From Sandaracinaceae bacterium (GTDB lineage: Bacteria; Myxococcota_A; Polyangia; Polyangiales; Sandaracinaceae), in NCBI GenBank assembly GCA_020633195.1, contig JACKEC010000015.1, forward strand, positions 558,001 through 622,000: a DNA stretch of 64,000 nt, written 5' to 3'. The notes below the pieces were generated by a model. The model was not told the origin of the DNA and did no database searches. It saw only the letters and a list, made by a program, of their open reading frames with translations. Numbering within the stretch: position 1 is the stretch's first letter; each line of letters starts with the position of its first letter. Shown one piece after another: positions 39,232 through 47,875 of this stretch. A program made the position numbers and the translations under genes.

Positions 39232-41268
39232 TCAGGGGGCGTAGAGCGGGACCTCGTCGAGGCCTTCGACGAGCGCGGTCGTCGAGCCGTCGAGGGTCAC
39301 CTCCATCGCCGCGAGGTCGACGCTCACGGCGCGGCCGTCCGCGAGGGTGAGGTCCACCCCGAGCGCGCCGCGGGCGCTCTGCGCGGTTACCGCCCCGTCG
39401 ACGGAGAGGACGTGGACGTAGGTCGTCGGGCCGCCCGCGCGCGCCTCGAGCTCGACGCGGTAGCCGCCGCTCATCTCCGCGTCGGTGGCCGCCCAGTCGA
39501 CGACCCGGCTCGCGATCGCGCTCGCGGCCGGCGCGATCCGCTGTACGCGCAGGCCGCCGGCGACGACGCTCGCGTCGGTGACGGTGGGCGTGGTCGGCAC
39601 CTGGAGCTGCCACACCGGGGTGATCTCGGAGGCCACGTCGATGCGGTCGACGACCACGACCGCGCCGGGGCGGATGAACACGACGTCCCGCCGCAGCGAG
39701 CGGACGGCGGCGTCGTCGTAGACCGGCGCCGCGTCCACCGCGACCCAGGCGAACGGCCCCGCGTCGCGCCAGGCCAGCGCGGCCGACGGCGAGCGCTCGC
39801 GGCGCTGCGCCATCGTCGAGCCGCCGCGCACGAGCCGCACGAGGTCGTGCATCTCGGGCTCTTGCCGGATCCCGGAGCGCGACTCGACGTTGGTGTCGTA
39901 GGCGAGCCAGCCCTCGTGCCAGAGGAGGAACGAGCCCTGGTCCTCGTGCGCGTGCGACTCGGTCAGCGGGCCGCCGACGACGTGCAGCAGGGTGGCGTCC
40001 GTCTCCCACGAGGAGCGCAAGTAGAATTGCCCCGTGCCGGTGCCGTGGTAGGCGGCGGCCAGCTCGGAGAGCGGGCGGCTCGCGACCTCCGGATCGTCGT
40101 GGAGGAAGTCGTAGACGGCCATGAACGGCTGCTCCATCCGCGGCAGCGGCCCCTCGCGCAGGAACCCGTAGGCCACCCCCGAGAGGCGCGGGTCGTCGCG
40201 CTCGAGCTCGGCCAGCAACAAGAGGTAGTGGCGGTGGTAGTCGAACAGCGCGGCGGTGCTCTCCCGCGCGTGGTCGCCCACCGGGACCAGGTGGGAGCCG
40301 CCGGGGACGATCGCGTGGAGCAGGTGCGGCAGCGACGCGCGGGTGTGGCCCGTCAGGTCGGCGATCCGCTCGCCCGTCGACTCCTGCCAGAGCACGTAGA
40401 GCTCGAACAGCTCGCGGAGCGCGGTCCCGTAGCCGGTCCCCTCGCGCGAGCCGCCGCCGACGAGGTCCCGCTCGAACGTGGGCACGAGCTGCCCCGCGAT
40501 CTTGTCGTCGCGGAAGATCCGGAGCCACTCGTCGGCGCGGTCGTTCTCGCCCTCGGTGGCGAGGCCGAGGAGCATCGTCGCGCGCAGGAACGAGTAGAAG
40601 TAGTTGTTCGCCGGGTTGTCGACCGACCAGCCGCTCCACGGCATCGACGCCCCGCCCCACGTCGCGGTCTCGTGGTTCCACACGTTGTGCACGGCCTGGT
40701 TCGCGTAGGCGATCCAGCGCGCGCGCTGCTCGGCGGTGACGTCGTCGAAGCACCAGTCGTAGACGAGCGCGAGGCTCCCGATGGTCGGGCCGACGTAGAG
40801 GTAGCTGTCCCCCGACACCTCGGGGCGCTCGCCGCTCGCGATGCGCGCCTCCTCGTCGGCGACGAAGGCGTCCGTCCACGCGATCGCGTCCGCGCACCGG
40901 CCGGCGTCGCCGGTGAGCTGCCCGAGCAGCGCCGCGTACCAGGGCTCGAACGCGTAGATCGTCCCGGGCGCGTCGTGCTCGATGTCGGCGATCTCGACGA
41001 AGCGCGCGCCGGCTGGCCCGTCGATGCGAGCGCGGAGGCGCGCGGTCACGTCGTCGTTGAGGTAGACGAGCGGGTGCTCGCCGTCGGCGCCCGCGCCGCC
41101 GTCCCCGACGTCCGCGTCCCGGCCGCCGCCATCGCGAGGGACGCCGCCGTCGAGCGACGTGGCGCCGTCGAGGCCCGCGGCGTCGGCGGTCGCGCCTCCG
41201 TCGAGGGTGGGCGAGCCATCACAGGCCGAGGCGAGGAGGAGGACCGACGCGAGGAGGGTGGGGCGCAT
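39232..41268 (-). CDS. heparinase II/III-like lipoprotein
   Basis: 678-residue lipoprotein: MRPTLLASVLLLASAC, then a Gly/Asp/Ala linker to about residue 60. An (alpha/alpha)-toroid domain follows (residues about 90-380, with NPANNYFYSFLRATMLLGL). A C-terminal heparinase II/III-type beta-sheet domain begins near TESHAHEDQGSFLLWHEGWLAYDT, where the His residues are conserved in polysaccharide lyases of that fold. Probable role: outer-surface degradation of an acidic polysaccharide. It is the first gene of the minus-strand series containing oleC and oleD, though a functional link is doubtful. Confidence 0.8.
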   Translation of the reverse strand: MRPTLLASVLLLASACDGSPTLDGGATADAAGLDGATSLDGGVPRDGGGRDADVGDGGAGADGEHPLVYLNDDVTARLRARIDGPAGARFVEIADIEHDAPGTIYAFEPWYAALLGQLTGDAGRCADAIAWTDAFVADEEARIASGERPEVSGDSYLYVGPTIGSLALVYDWCFDDVTAEQRARWIAYANQAVHNVWNHETATWGGASMPWSGWSVDNPANNYFYSFLRATMLLGLATEGENDRADEWLRIFRDDKIAGQLVPTFERDLVGGGSREGTGYGTALRELFELYVLWQESTGERIADLTGHTRASLPHLLHAIVPGGSHLVPVGDHARESTAALFDYHRHYLLLLAELERDDPRLSGVAYGFLREGPLPRMEQPFMAVYDFLHDDPEVASRPLSELAAAYHGTGTGQFYLRSSWETDATLLHVVGGPLTESHAHEDQGSFLLWHEGWLAYDTNVESRSGIRQEPEMHDLVRLVRGGSTMAQRRERSPSAALAWRDAGPFAWVAVDAAPVYDDAAVRSLRRDVVFIRPGAVVVVDRIDVASEITPVWQLQVPTTPTVTDASVVAGGLRVQRIAPAASAIASRVVDWAATDAEMSGGYRVELEARAGGPTTYVHVLSVDGAVTAQSARGALGVDLTLADGRAVSVDLAAMEVTLDGSTTALVEGLDEVPLYAP

Positions 41269-41378
41269 GCCGGGGGTTCAGCATGAACCGTGCTGGCCGT
41301 GGCCGTCGCGCCAATCTCGCCGTGGGGCCCCGCTGGCGCACGCTGTCACATGGGGCAGAGGGACGCGGATCGCTCGTG

Positions 41379-41384
41379 TAGGCT
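41379..41384 (+). promoter_or_regulatory. -10-like TAGGCT box upstream of short WD gene
   Basis: TAGGCT ends 7 nt before the GTG at 41392, supporting that start and a nearly leaderless message. Confidence 0.35.
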
Positions 41385-41391
41385 GCTCCTC

Positions 41392-41673
41392 GTGCGAGAG
41401 CCCAAGCAGCTGCTCCGGGTGGGTGGCGGCGAGCTCACCATCCGGTGGCGATGGCTCGAGGGCCTCGGCTTCACGCGCGACTCGAGCGCGGTCTACGGCG
41501 ACGGAACGATCGGGCTCTGGTCGTTCGACGAGGCGCGTCTGCTCGTGCGATGGCGCGCCCACGAGGCCGAGGTGAGCGCGCTCGCGGTGGGGGTGGACGG
41601 GCTGCTCGCGAGCGGCTCCGAGGACACCACCATCGCGATCTGGGAGCTGCCGATGAGGGGCACCACCGGGTGA
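41392..41673 (+). CDS. short WD40-type protein (about two blades)
   Basis: 93 residues from the GTG at 41392. It holds about two WD-like units: AVYGDGTIGLWSFDEARLLVRW and SALAVGVDGLLASGSEDTTIAIWEL. A closed propeller needs four to eight blades, so this is either a subunit that oligomerises or a remnant of a larger gene. An in-frame ATG lies further upstream at 41290, but a -10-like box supports the GTG. The PQQ-type gene follows 22 nt later. I cannot assign a function. Confidence 0.5.
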   Translation: MREPKQLLRVGGGELTIRWRWLEGLGFTRDSSAVYGDGTIGLWSFDEARLLVRWRAHEAEVSALAVGVDGLLASGSEDTTIAIWELPMRGTTG

Positions 41674-41683
41674 TCCGCCCTGC

Positions 41684-41689
41684 TACCTT
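41684..41689 (+). promoter_or_regulatory. -10-like TACCTT box, leaderless start at 41696
   Basis: TACCTT is followed by GCGCCG and the ATG at 41696. It is one of the seven TANCYT-N6-start sites and lies inside the short gap after the WD gene, so the second gene has its own promoter. Confidence 0.5.
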
Positions 41690-41695
41690 GCGCCG

Positions 41696-42202
41696 ATGAC
41701 CTACCGCTCGGCGCCGGTCCAGCCGCTCGTCGTCTGCATGGGGCGGGGCCTCTTGGCCCTCGACCCGGCGACGGGCCAGATCCTCTGGAGCATCGACTCG
41801 AAGTTCACGATCTCCCGCCTCTTCCGGGTCGGCGAGCGCCTCCTCTTCATCGCGGGCGACAACGTACATTGCATCGACCTCGAGAGCGGCGCGGCCATCG
41901 GCGTCGTCGACGTGGGCTTCTTCCCCGACGAGGGGATCGTCTGCGGGACCGATCTCATCGTGGTCAACGCCCGCCTCGCGGCGTCGGGGCGCCCCTCGGC
42001 CGTCTGCCTCACGTCCGAGGGGGCGATTCGGTGGAAGGGCACGAGCGAGATGGAGTCGACGGGGCTCCTCAGCGGCCACACGGTGTTTCGCACGACGAGC
42101 GCCGACGGCGCGTTCGTGTCCGAGGCGCGCTACGGCCTCGCCGGTGAGGCCGCGGGGTTCCTGTTCGGAGATCAGGTCGTTCAGCCCGACAAGCGCGGCT
42201 GA
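41696..42202 (+). CDS. PQQ-type beta-propeller-like protein, short
   Basis: 168 residues, no signal peptide. Two or three PQQ/YWTD-like strands are readable: GRGLLALDPATGQILWSIDSK, VHCIDLESGAAIGVVDVG and AVCLTSEGAIRWKGTSE. As with its upstream neighbour, the blade count is too low for a complete propeller. It may pair with itself or with the WD protein. It ends 5 bp from the convergent FHA gene. Function unknown. Confidence 0.6.
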   Translation: MTYRSAPVQPLVVCMGRGLLALDPATGQILWSIDSKFTISRLFRVGERLLFIAGDNVHCIDLESGAAIGVVDVGFFPDEGIVCGTDLIVVNARLAASGRPSAVCLTSEGAIRWKGTSEMESTGLLSGHTVFRTTSADGAFVSEARYGLAGEAAGFLFGDQVVQPDKRG

Positions 42203-42207
42203 CCCAG

Positions 42208-43017
42208 CTACTCGCCGACGAGGCGACGCACGCGCTCGAGCTGGCGCAACAGCGCCACGCCGCGCACGTCCTTGGGATCGATCGTCGAGCGCGCCCAGAC
42301 GAGGTAGGCGTCGAGCGGGCCCACCTCGGGGAGGCCGCGCTGGATCACGATGGCCTCGAGGCGCGCGAGCACGTCGATCGGGACGCGGAGGTTGCCTCGC
42401 CGGTAGAGCGAGAACACGCGGCCGACCCACTCCGGGCCGCTCTCTTCGGCGAGGTAGAGCGCGTGGTTCACGGCGGCCGAGACCGCCCCGTGGTCGGGCG
42501 GGAAGCCCTGTCGGAGCGCCCCGGCGAGGGTCTCGATCAGCAGCTCGGTCGCGGTCTGGCGACGCTCGAGGTCGCCCCGGGCCGCCGCGCGGTCGGCCTC
42601 CGCGAGGAAGGTCTCGTAGGGGGCCGCGGCGCCGGTCGACCGCTCGACCTCCGCCGGCGAGGGGCGCGGCAGCGCCCGCACCTTCTCGTGCGTCACGAGC
42701 CGGCCGCGCGGGCGCTCGCGCAGCAGCACGAGCCGCGTCGTCCCGATCACGATCTCCTCGCCCGCGGCCATCTCGACCCACGCGTGCGCGGGCAACACGC
42801 GACCGCGCATCTGGACGCCGTTGCGGCTGCCGAGGTCGCGGATCCGCACGACCGCCGCCGTCACGTCCAGCTCGGCGTGCTGCCGGGACGCGAGCGGATC
42901 GGCGAGCGGCACCTCCACGTCCTCGTTGCGGCCGAGGATCGCGCGGCCCTCGAACAGCGGGTGGTAGTCGTCCCCCTGCCGGAGGAGCCAGAGCGTCTCG
43001 TAGGTGGCTGAAGACAT
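42208..43017 (-). CDS. FHA-domain protein
   Basis: 269 residues. The N-terminal FHA domain (residues 5-100) has the phosphothreonine-binding hallmarks: GRNEDVEVPL, SRQHAELD and LGSRNGVQM. The C-terminal helical half (residues about 130-269) is of unknown fold. FHA proteins read Ser/Thr kinase output; a kinase gene lies at 52.4 kb but is not adjacent. TAGCCT lies 18 nt before the ATG and could be a -10 with a short leader. Confidence 0.88.
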   Translation of the reverse strand: MSSATYETLWLLRQGDDYHPLFEGRAILGRNEDVEVPLADPLASRQHAELDVTAAVVRIRDLGSRNGVQMRGRVLPAHAWVEMAAGEEIVIGTTRLVLLRERPRGRLVTHEKVRALPRPSPAEVERSTGAAAPYETFLAEADRAAARGDLERRQTATELLIETLAGALRQGFPPDHGAVSAAVNHALYLAEESGPEWVGRVFSLYRRGNLRVPIDVLARLEAIVIQRGLPEVGPLDAYLVWARSTIDPKDVRGVALLRQLERVRRLVGE

Positions 43018-43090
43018 CGCCAGGGGAGCGCTCGAAGGCTACCTGGCTCCGCGTCGCGTGGGTAGCGCTGCCGATGTCGGTCGGCGTCGA

Positions 43091-43693
43091 TCAGGTCGCG
43101 CACCACCGGTCGGCGACCGCGTGCGCGATCTCTTCGGCGGCGCGCCGCAGCGTGTCCTGGCCGACGAGCTGCTCCTGCGTCGACATCACGAACATCGCCG
43201 TCAGCACGTCGACGAACCGCTGCGGGGACACGCCCTTGGCGAGCCATCCGCGGCGCTTCCATCGCTTCGCCAGGTCGAGGAAGAAGCCCTCGTCGTCACG
43301 GCGGTGCGCCTCGAGGCGCTCGGGGGGGAGGCGCAGCATGAGGCCGTCGATCGTCTCGGGGTCCAGCAGGAGGCGCAGGAAGGGGTGGCGCTCGAGCCGC
43401 CCCGACACGCCGAAGAGGAGGGTGAACACCGCCTCGCGCGGGGTCTCGGCGCGCTCGATCTCCTCGATCATCGAGGCGCGGAACTCGGCCTCTTCGCGCT
43501 CCTGGATCGCGAGGAAGAGCTCCTCCTTCGAAGGGTAGAAGTGATAGAGCGAGCCCTTGCCGATGCCCGCGCCGCGCGCGAGGTCGGCGACGGTGACGCG
43601 GGCGAGGCCGAGCCGCTGGAAGAGCTCGCGGCCGGTCGCGTGCAGGCGCTCGTCGACCCGCTCGCGCTCCTCCGGGGTGCGGGCGCGCGGCAT
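43091..43693 (-). CDS. TetR-family transcriptional regulator
   Basis: 200 residues. The N-terminal helix-turn-helix is typical: ELFQRLGLARVTVADLARGAGIGKGSLYHFYPSKEELFLAI, recognition helix GKGSLYHFY. The C-terminal ligand-binding domain is helical. It overlaps the TGA of the ABC1-kinase gene (ATGA), so both are made together. A perfect 13-bp-arm palindrome (44980-45017) at the operon promoter is the natural operator for this dimeric repressor. The effector is unknown. Confidence 0.88.
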   Translation of the reverse strand: MPRARTPEERERVDERLHATGRELFQRLGLARVTVADLARGAGIGKGSLYHFYPSKEELFLAIQEREEAEFRASMIEEIERAETPREAVFTLLFGVSGRLERHPFLRLLLDPETIDGLMLRLPPERLEAHRRDDEGFFLDLAKRWKRRGWLAKGVSPQRFVDVLTAMFVMSTQEQLVGQDTLRRAAEEIAHAVADRWCAT

Positions 43694-44985
43694 CAGAGGC
43701 CCAGCGGCGCGGCGAGGCTCATCGAGCCGCTCGTGGCTCCGCCGCGACGGCCGGACAGCGCGTCGTCGAGGATCCCGCCGAACGATCCGCTCGCGCCGAG
43801 GCGCGCGAGGATCGACCAGAGGCCCCACTGCAGCCGCGCGACCCAGACGTAGGCGGGCGGCATCGACAGCGTCCGGGCGTTGGGGCTCGTCGGGCCGTTG
43901 AGGGCGTGCCCCTCGGCCACGAACTCGCGCGTGATCGTGAAGCGCTCGACGAGGAAGGGGCGGTGGAGGTGCTCCATGACGCGATAGAAGTGATCGTAGT
44001 CGAACCGCTTCGGGTCCCCGACGAGGCCCAGGTCCCGCACCGACGCCGCGAAGGCGGCGCGGTCCCCGTCGCGGATCGCGCGGGTCATCGCGCGCAGCCC
44101 GTCCACGAACGACGCGTCGAGCTCGCGCACGCAGCCGAAGTCGAGGAACGCGACCCGGCCGTCCTCGAGGAAGAGAAAGTTGCCCGGGTGCGGGTCGGCC
44201 TGGATGGTCCCCCAGCCGAGGAGGCACTCGTACGTGAAGCGGATCAGCGCCTCGGCGGCGGCGTCTTTGCGCGCCGCGTCGTCGCTCCGGCAGAGGGCCG
44301 CGAAGCCGTCTCCGTCGATCCACTCGCTCGTGAGCACGGGGCCCGCGGTGTGGGACCGAATGACCTCGGGGACGACGACCCGGGGGTCGTTCGCGAAGCG
44401 CGCGGCGAACGCGCGCTGCATCTCGGCCTCGCGCGGGTAGTCGCACTCCTCCTCGAGCCGCTCCGAGAGCTCGCGCACGATGGCGCGGCCGTCGACCGCG
44501 CTCGCGAGCGACGCGAGCGACGCGACCCGCCCGAGCGAGCCGAGGTCGGCGGCGAACGACCCCGAGACGTCCGGGTACTGGACCTTCACCGCGACCTCGC
44601 GCCCCGCGACGCGAGCGCGGTGGACCTCGCCGATCGACGCCGCCGCGACGGGCTCGATCGCGAAGGCCTCGAACGCGCCCTCGAGGGTGTCGCCGAGCGC
44701 GCCCTCGACCACCTCGCGCACCTGCGCGGCGGGCATCCCGACCACGCCGGTCTGGAGCCGCGCGAGCTTCTCCTGCACCTCGTCGGGGAGCGGGACGTCG
44801 AGGTACGACACGATCTGTCCGATCTTCATGGCCAGCCCCTTCATCTCGTCGAGCTGGCCCGTGAGGAGCTCACCGAGGGCGAGGTCGCGCTCGCTGACGC
44901 GCCGGCCGACGAGGCGGCGGCCGGCGAGGCGGGTGGCGGTCCAGGCGGCGCGGAGGTTCGAGGGTCGCTTCGGCATGAGAACCAT
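43693..44985 (-). CDS. ABC1/AarF-UbiB family kinase-like protein
   Basis: 430 residues of the atypical protein-kinase-like UbiB/COQ8 family. The family-specific KxGQ motif is KIGQ (54-57). AAASIGEVHRA is the Ala-rich nucleotide loop, and VAVKVQYP holds the lysine. ADPHPGNFLF and AFLDFGCV complete the active site. Members support ubiquinone or isoprenoid lipid metabolism and are ATPases. The ATG at 44985 (MVLMPKRPSN) is chosen because GATAAT (44992-44997) lies exactly 6 nt upstream; ATG at 44976 is an alternative. Translationally coupled to the TetR gene. Confidence 0.9.
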   Translation of the reverse strand: MVLMPKRPSNLRAAWTATRLAGRRLVGRRVSERDLALGELLTGQLDEMKGLAMKIGQIVSYLDVPLPDEVQEKLARLQTGVVGMPAAQVREVVEGALGDTLEGAFEAFAIEPVAAASIGEVHRARVAGREVAVKVQYPDVSGSFAADLGSLGRVASLASLASAVDGRAIVRELSERLEEECDYPREAEMQRAFAARFANDPRVVVPEVIRSHTAGPVLTSEWIDGDGFAALCRSDDAARKDAAAEALIRFTYECLLGWGTIQADPHPGNFLFLEDGRVAFLDFGCVRELDASFVDGLRAMTRAIRDGDRAAFAASVRDLGLVGDPKRFDYDHFYRVMEHLHRPFLVERFTITREFVAEGHALNGPTSPNARTLSMPPAYVWVARLQWGLWSILARLGASGSFGGILDDALSGRRGGATSGSMSLAAPLGL

Positions 44986-45017
44986 TTGACCATTATCAGT
45001 GATTTGGTCAAATGGTT
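44980..45017 (-). promoter_or_regulatory. palindromic operator with -10 box at the ABC1/TetR operon
   Basis: AACCATTTGACCA (44980-44992) is an exact inverted copy of 45005-45017, with a 12-nt spacer. The minus-strand GATAAT (44992-44997) lies in the middle and ends 6 nt before the ATG at 44985. The region is conspicuously AT-rich for this genome. A repressor bound here would cover the promoter and start codon. The divergent DMT transporter gene starts 63 bp away and might be controlled too. Confidence 0.7.
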
Positions 45018-45079
45018 TTTGACGATCCCCCTCACGGCTCGACGGGCATGCCCGGCGCGACGTGCCACGTTCAGCCGGG

Positions 45080-45943
45080 ATGACGACCCTCGTCGTGGCG
45101 CTGGTGCTGGGCTCCGCGGTCGCGCACGCGTCGTGGAACGCGCTGCTCAAGGGCAAGCGCGGCGAGCCGCTCGCGGCGTCCGCGGGGCTCTCCGTCGCCT
45201 GGGTCGTCTTCGGCGCGCCGCTCTTGTTCGTCGTCGACGCGCCGGCGCCGGCCGCGTGGCCTTACCTCGCGGCGTCGGTGGCCGTGCACGTCGTCTACTT
45301 CTCGCTGCTCATCGCGGCCTACCGGGTCGCCGACCTGTCGCTCGTCTACCCGATCGCGCGCGGCACCCCGCCGTTGCTGGTGGCGTGCGCGGGGTGGCTG
45401 TTCGTCGGCGAGGTCCCGTCGCCGCTCGGGATCGCCGGCGTGGTGATGATCGGCCTCGGCGTGCTCGGCCTCGGCCTCGTCCGGGTGAAGCCCGTCGAGG
45501 GAAAGCCGTCGCGCGGTCGCGGGATCGCGCTGGCGTTCGCGACGGCGGGGTTCATCGCGAGCTACACGCTCATCGACGGCCTCGGCGTGCGCCTCTCGGG
45601 CTCACCGATGGGCTACGTGGTCTGGCTCACGGCCGTCCAGGGGGCGATCTTCGCGGTCGGCGCGCTCACCTACGGCGGGCCGTCCATCCGGCGCGAGGTG
45701 TGGGCGCGTCGCAAGGAGGGCGCGCTCGTCGGGATCTTGTCGGCGGGCGGGTACGCCGTCGCGCTCTGGGCGATGACCCTCTCGCCCATCGCCTACATCG
45801 CGGCCCTGCGCGAGACGTCCGTGGTGTTCGCGGCGGTGCTCGGCGCGGTGTTCCTGAAGGAGTCGTTCGGGCGCCTGCGCGTCGTCGCCGCCATCGTGGT
45901 GGCGGCCGGCGTCATCGCGATTCACCTCGGCGGGCCTTCGTGA
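45080..45943 (+). CDS. DMT-superfamily (EamA) transporter
   Basis: 287 residues, about ten hydrophobic helices in two homologous EamA halves (for example YPIARGTPPLLVACAGWLFVGE, and AALRETSVVFAAVLGAVFLKESFG). The typical P-x-x-G/F...E motif at the end of helices 4 and 9 is visible as FVGE and FLKESF. Exports or imports small metabolites; substrate unknown. The ATG at 45080 is preferred over a GTG at 45062. It is divergent from the palindrome-controlled ABC1 kinase gene and overlaps the convergent TPR gene by 32 bp. Confidence 0.85.
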   Translation: MTTLVVALVLGSAVAHASWNALLKGKRGEPLAASAGLSVAWVVFGAPLLFVVDAPAPAAWPYLAASVAVHVVYFSLLIAAYRVADLSLVYPIARGTPPLLVACAGWLFVGEVPSPLGIAGVVMIGLGVLGLGLVRVKPVEGKPSRGRGIALAFATAGFIASYTLIDGLGVRLSGSPMGYVVWLTAVQGAIFAVGALTYGGPSIRREVWARRKEGALVGILSAGGYAVALWAMTLSPIAYIAALRETSVVFAAVLGAVFLKESFGRLRVVAAIVVAAGVIAIHLGGPS

Positions 45944-46952
45944 GGCGCGCGCCGACGACCTCTTCCTCGTCGTCGTCCTCGTCCGCGACCCGCACCCCGG
46001 TGCGCGCCGAGTCGACGGGCGCGCAGCGCCGGAGACTCGGCGGGGTGTGTGAGGGGCTTGCCCCTCGCCGGAGAGAAATCTCCGGAGGAGATTTGTCGAC
46101 AGATCCAGAGTCGTCGAGCCAACGCGACAGCTCCGGCATCGGGATCGTCATCAGCTCGCCCGGGTGCCGATCGCGCGCCTCGACGATGACCAGCTCGGCC
46201 ATGTCGGGGTCGCCGTTCTGCTGGAACGCCCAGCCGAGCAGCGCGAGGAGCGGCGCCGCGGAGGTGATCCCGAGCGCGAACGTGGCCCGCTCGTGCAGCG
46301 CGTCGTCCGAGAGGCGGTGCTTGCCCTCGCGGAACGCGACGTAGAGCTCGGTCGTGTAGTGGCTCAGCCGCGTGTACTCGCCCTCGGGGGCCTCCGAGGG
46401 CAGCTCCGCGAGGACGGCGCGCGCCTCCTCGAGGCGACCCAGCCGCGCGAGCAGCTGCGCCTCCATGTGCTGGGCGGTGAGCGCGGTGGCGCGCTTGGAC
46501 CGCTTGTACAGCCCGATCGCCTTCCGGATGTGCTCGAGCGCGAGCGCGTCGTCGCCGCGTAGCCGCGCCGCCGAGGCGAGGCCACCCCAGGCGCGCGCGC
46601 GCAGGTGCTTGGGCGTGAGCCGCGCCGTCGCGACCCGCTCGAACGCGGCCTCCGAACCGCTCAGATCGTTGGCGACGAGCCGCTGCACGCCCGTCTTCAG
46701 GTAGCCCACGCGGGTGAAGATCCAGCCCACGTAGCCGCCCAGCGTCGCCGCGATCGAGAGGCCCGGCCAGCCGAACAGCTCGTAGCCGAGGTAGCCCTCG
46801 ATGCCGACGAGGGTCGCGAGCAGGCCCCAGTACGCGACGGCCACGGCGCGCGACCGCGCGCGGGATCGGACGCGCCCCTTCCTGTCGACGTGGACCAGGT
46901 CGCGCGGGCCCGCGTCGGCGAGGGTGTCGGCCACGCGCGGAGCGGCGGTCAT
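45912..46952 (-). CDS. membrane-anchored TPR-like protein
   Basis: 346 residues. Two hydrophobic helices near the N-terminus (residues about 37-85: AVAVAYWGLLATLVGIEGYLG and GLSIAATLGGYVGWIF) are followed by helical TPR-like pairs (RLVANDLSGSEAAFERVA, ARAWGGLASAARLRGDDALALEHIRKA, MEAQLLARLGRLEEARAVL). The last 60 residues are low-complexity and acidic and overlap the convergent DMT gene. Two short hairpins lie in this tail region. It follows oleB by 44 nt. Likely a scaffold at the inner membrane. Confidence 0.7.
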   Translation of the reverse strand: MTAAPRVADTLADAGPRDLVHVDRKGRVRSRARSRAVAVAYWGLLATLVGIEGYLGYELFGWPGLSIAATLGGYVGWIFTRVGYLKTGVQRLVANDLSGSEAAFERVATARLTPKHLRARAWGGLASAARLRGDDALALEHIRKAIGLYKRSKRATALTAQHMEAQLLARLGRLEEARAVLAELPSEAPEGEYTRLSHYTTELYVAFREGKHRLSDDALHERATFALGITSAAPLLALLGWAFQQNGDPDMAELVIVEARDRHPGELMTIPMPELSRWLDDSGSVDKSPPEISLRRGASPSHTPPSLRRCAPVDSARTGVRVADEDDDEEEVVGARLTKARRGESR

Positions 46953-46996
46953 GCCCCCAGATACGCCTCGACCCGACGGCGATCTTCCCCGGGAGG

Positions 46997-47875
46997 TCAC
47001 GAGGCGACGAAGCGCTGCACGAGCGGGACGATCTCCTCGTACGCGTCCTCGAGCACGTAGTGGCCGCAGTCCGGGAACCGCACGACGCGCGCGTCGGGCA
47101 GGTGCTTCTGCCACTGACGGAGGAACGGGGCGTCGAACACGAAGTCCTTCTCGCCCCAGACGATGAGCGTCGGGGTCTGCTCGAAGCGGTGCAGCTCGTC
47201 GCGCGTGGCCGCGACGATCGCGTACCCCGGATCGGTCGGGGCGAGCGGGATGTCCTGCACGAAGCGCAGGGTCGCGATGCGGTCGTCCCACGAGTCGTAG
47301 GGCGCGGTGTAGGCGTCGCGCACCTCTCTGGGCATCGGCCGCCGCGTGACGCACAGCCGCGTCGCCGCGGCGGAGAACGCGTTGAAGCGGCGGACCAGCA
47401 AGCCACCCAGCGGCGTCCTCGTGAAGCGGAGCGGGGCGTGGAAGCGCCGGTCGGCGGGGAGCGGGAACGCGGCGGTGTTCGAGATGACGAGCCGCGCGAT
47501 GCGGTCCGCGTGCTGGGCCGCCCACGCCATCCCGATCATCCCGCCCCAGTCGTGCACGATCAGGGTGATCGGCTCGTCGAGCGCGAGGTGGTCGAGGAGC
47601 CGCGAGAGGTCGTCGATGCGGCGCTCGAGGGTGTACTCGTAGCGGTCGTCGCCGGGCTTGTCGCTCATCCCCATGCCGATGTGGTCGGGGACGATGCAGC
47701 GGTTCGTGGGCGACAGCGCCGTGACGAGGCGCCGGTAGTAGAAGGACCACGAGGGGTTGCCGTGCACCATCACGACCGGGGGCCCGGAGCCCTCGTCGAG
47801 GTAGTGCATGGAGAGCCCGTCGAGGTCGAAGCGCTTGCCTTCGAAGGGGTAGAGGTGCGCCGGGACCGGCCTCAC
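46997..47875 (-). CDS. oleB: beta-lactone decarboxylase OleB
   Basis: Decarboxylates the OleC-made beta-lactone to a cis-alkene. 292-residue alpha/beta-hydrolase of the haloalkane dehalogenase-like type. Key motifs are VMVHGNPSWSFYYR (oxyanion loop), the nucleophile Asp109 in LIVHDWGGMIGM, the acid in WGEKDFVFD and His in PDCGHYVLED. This sequence could be confused with a haloalkane dehalogenase, but coupling to oleA fixes the assignment. The GTG start overlaps the oleA stop as GTGA (47872-47875). The length agrees with stand-alone OleB; it is not fused to OleC as in some Actinobacteria. Confidence 0.9.
   Translation of the reverse strand: MRPVPAHLYPFEGKRFDLDGLSMHYLDEGSGPPVVMVHGNPSWSFYYRRLVTALSPTNRCIVPDHIGMGMSDKPGDDRYEYTLERRIDDLSRLLDHLALDEPITLIVHDWGGMIGMAWAAQHADRIARLVISNTAAFPLPADRRFHAPLRFTRTPLGGLLVRRFNAFSAAATRLCVTRRPMPREVRDAYTAPYDSWDDRIATLRFVQDIPLAPTDPGYAIVAATRDELHRFEQTPTLIVWGEKDFVFDAPFLRQWQKHLPDARVVRFPDCGHYVLEDAYEEIVPLVQRFVAS

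Noticed and set aside
46997..47875. Haloalkane dehalogenase
   Set aside because: The motifs fit, but the 4-nt overlap with oleA and the size make OleB the better call.
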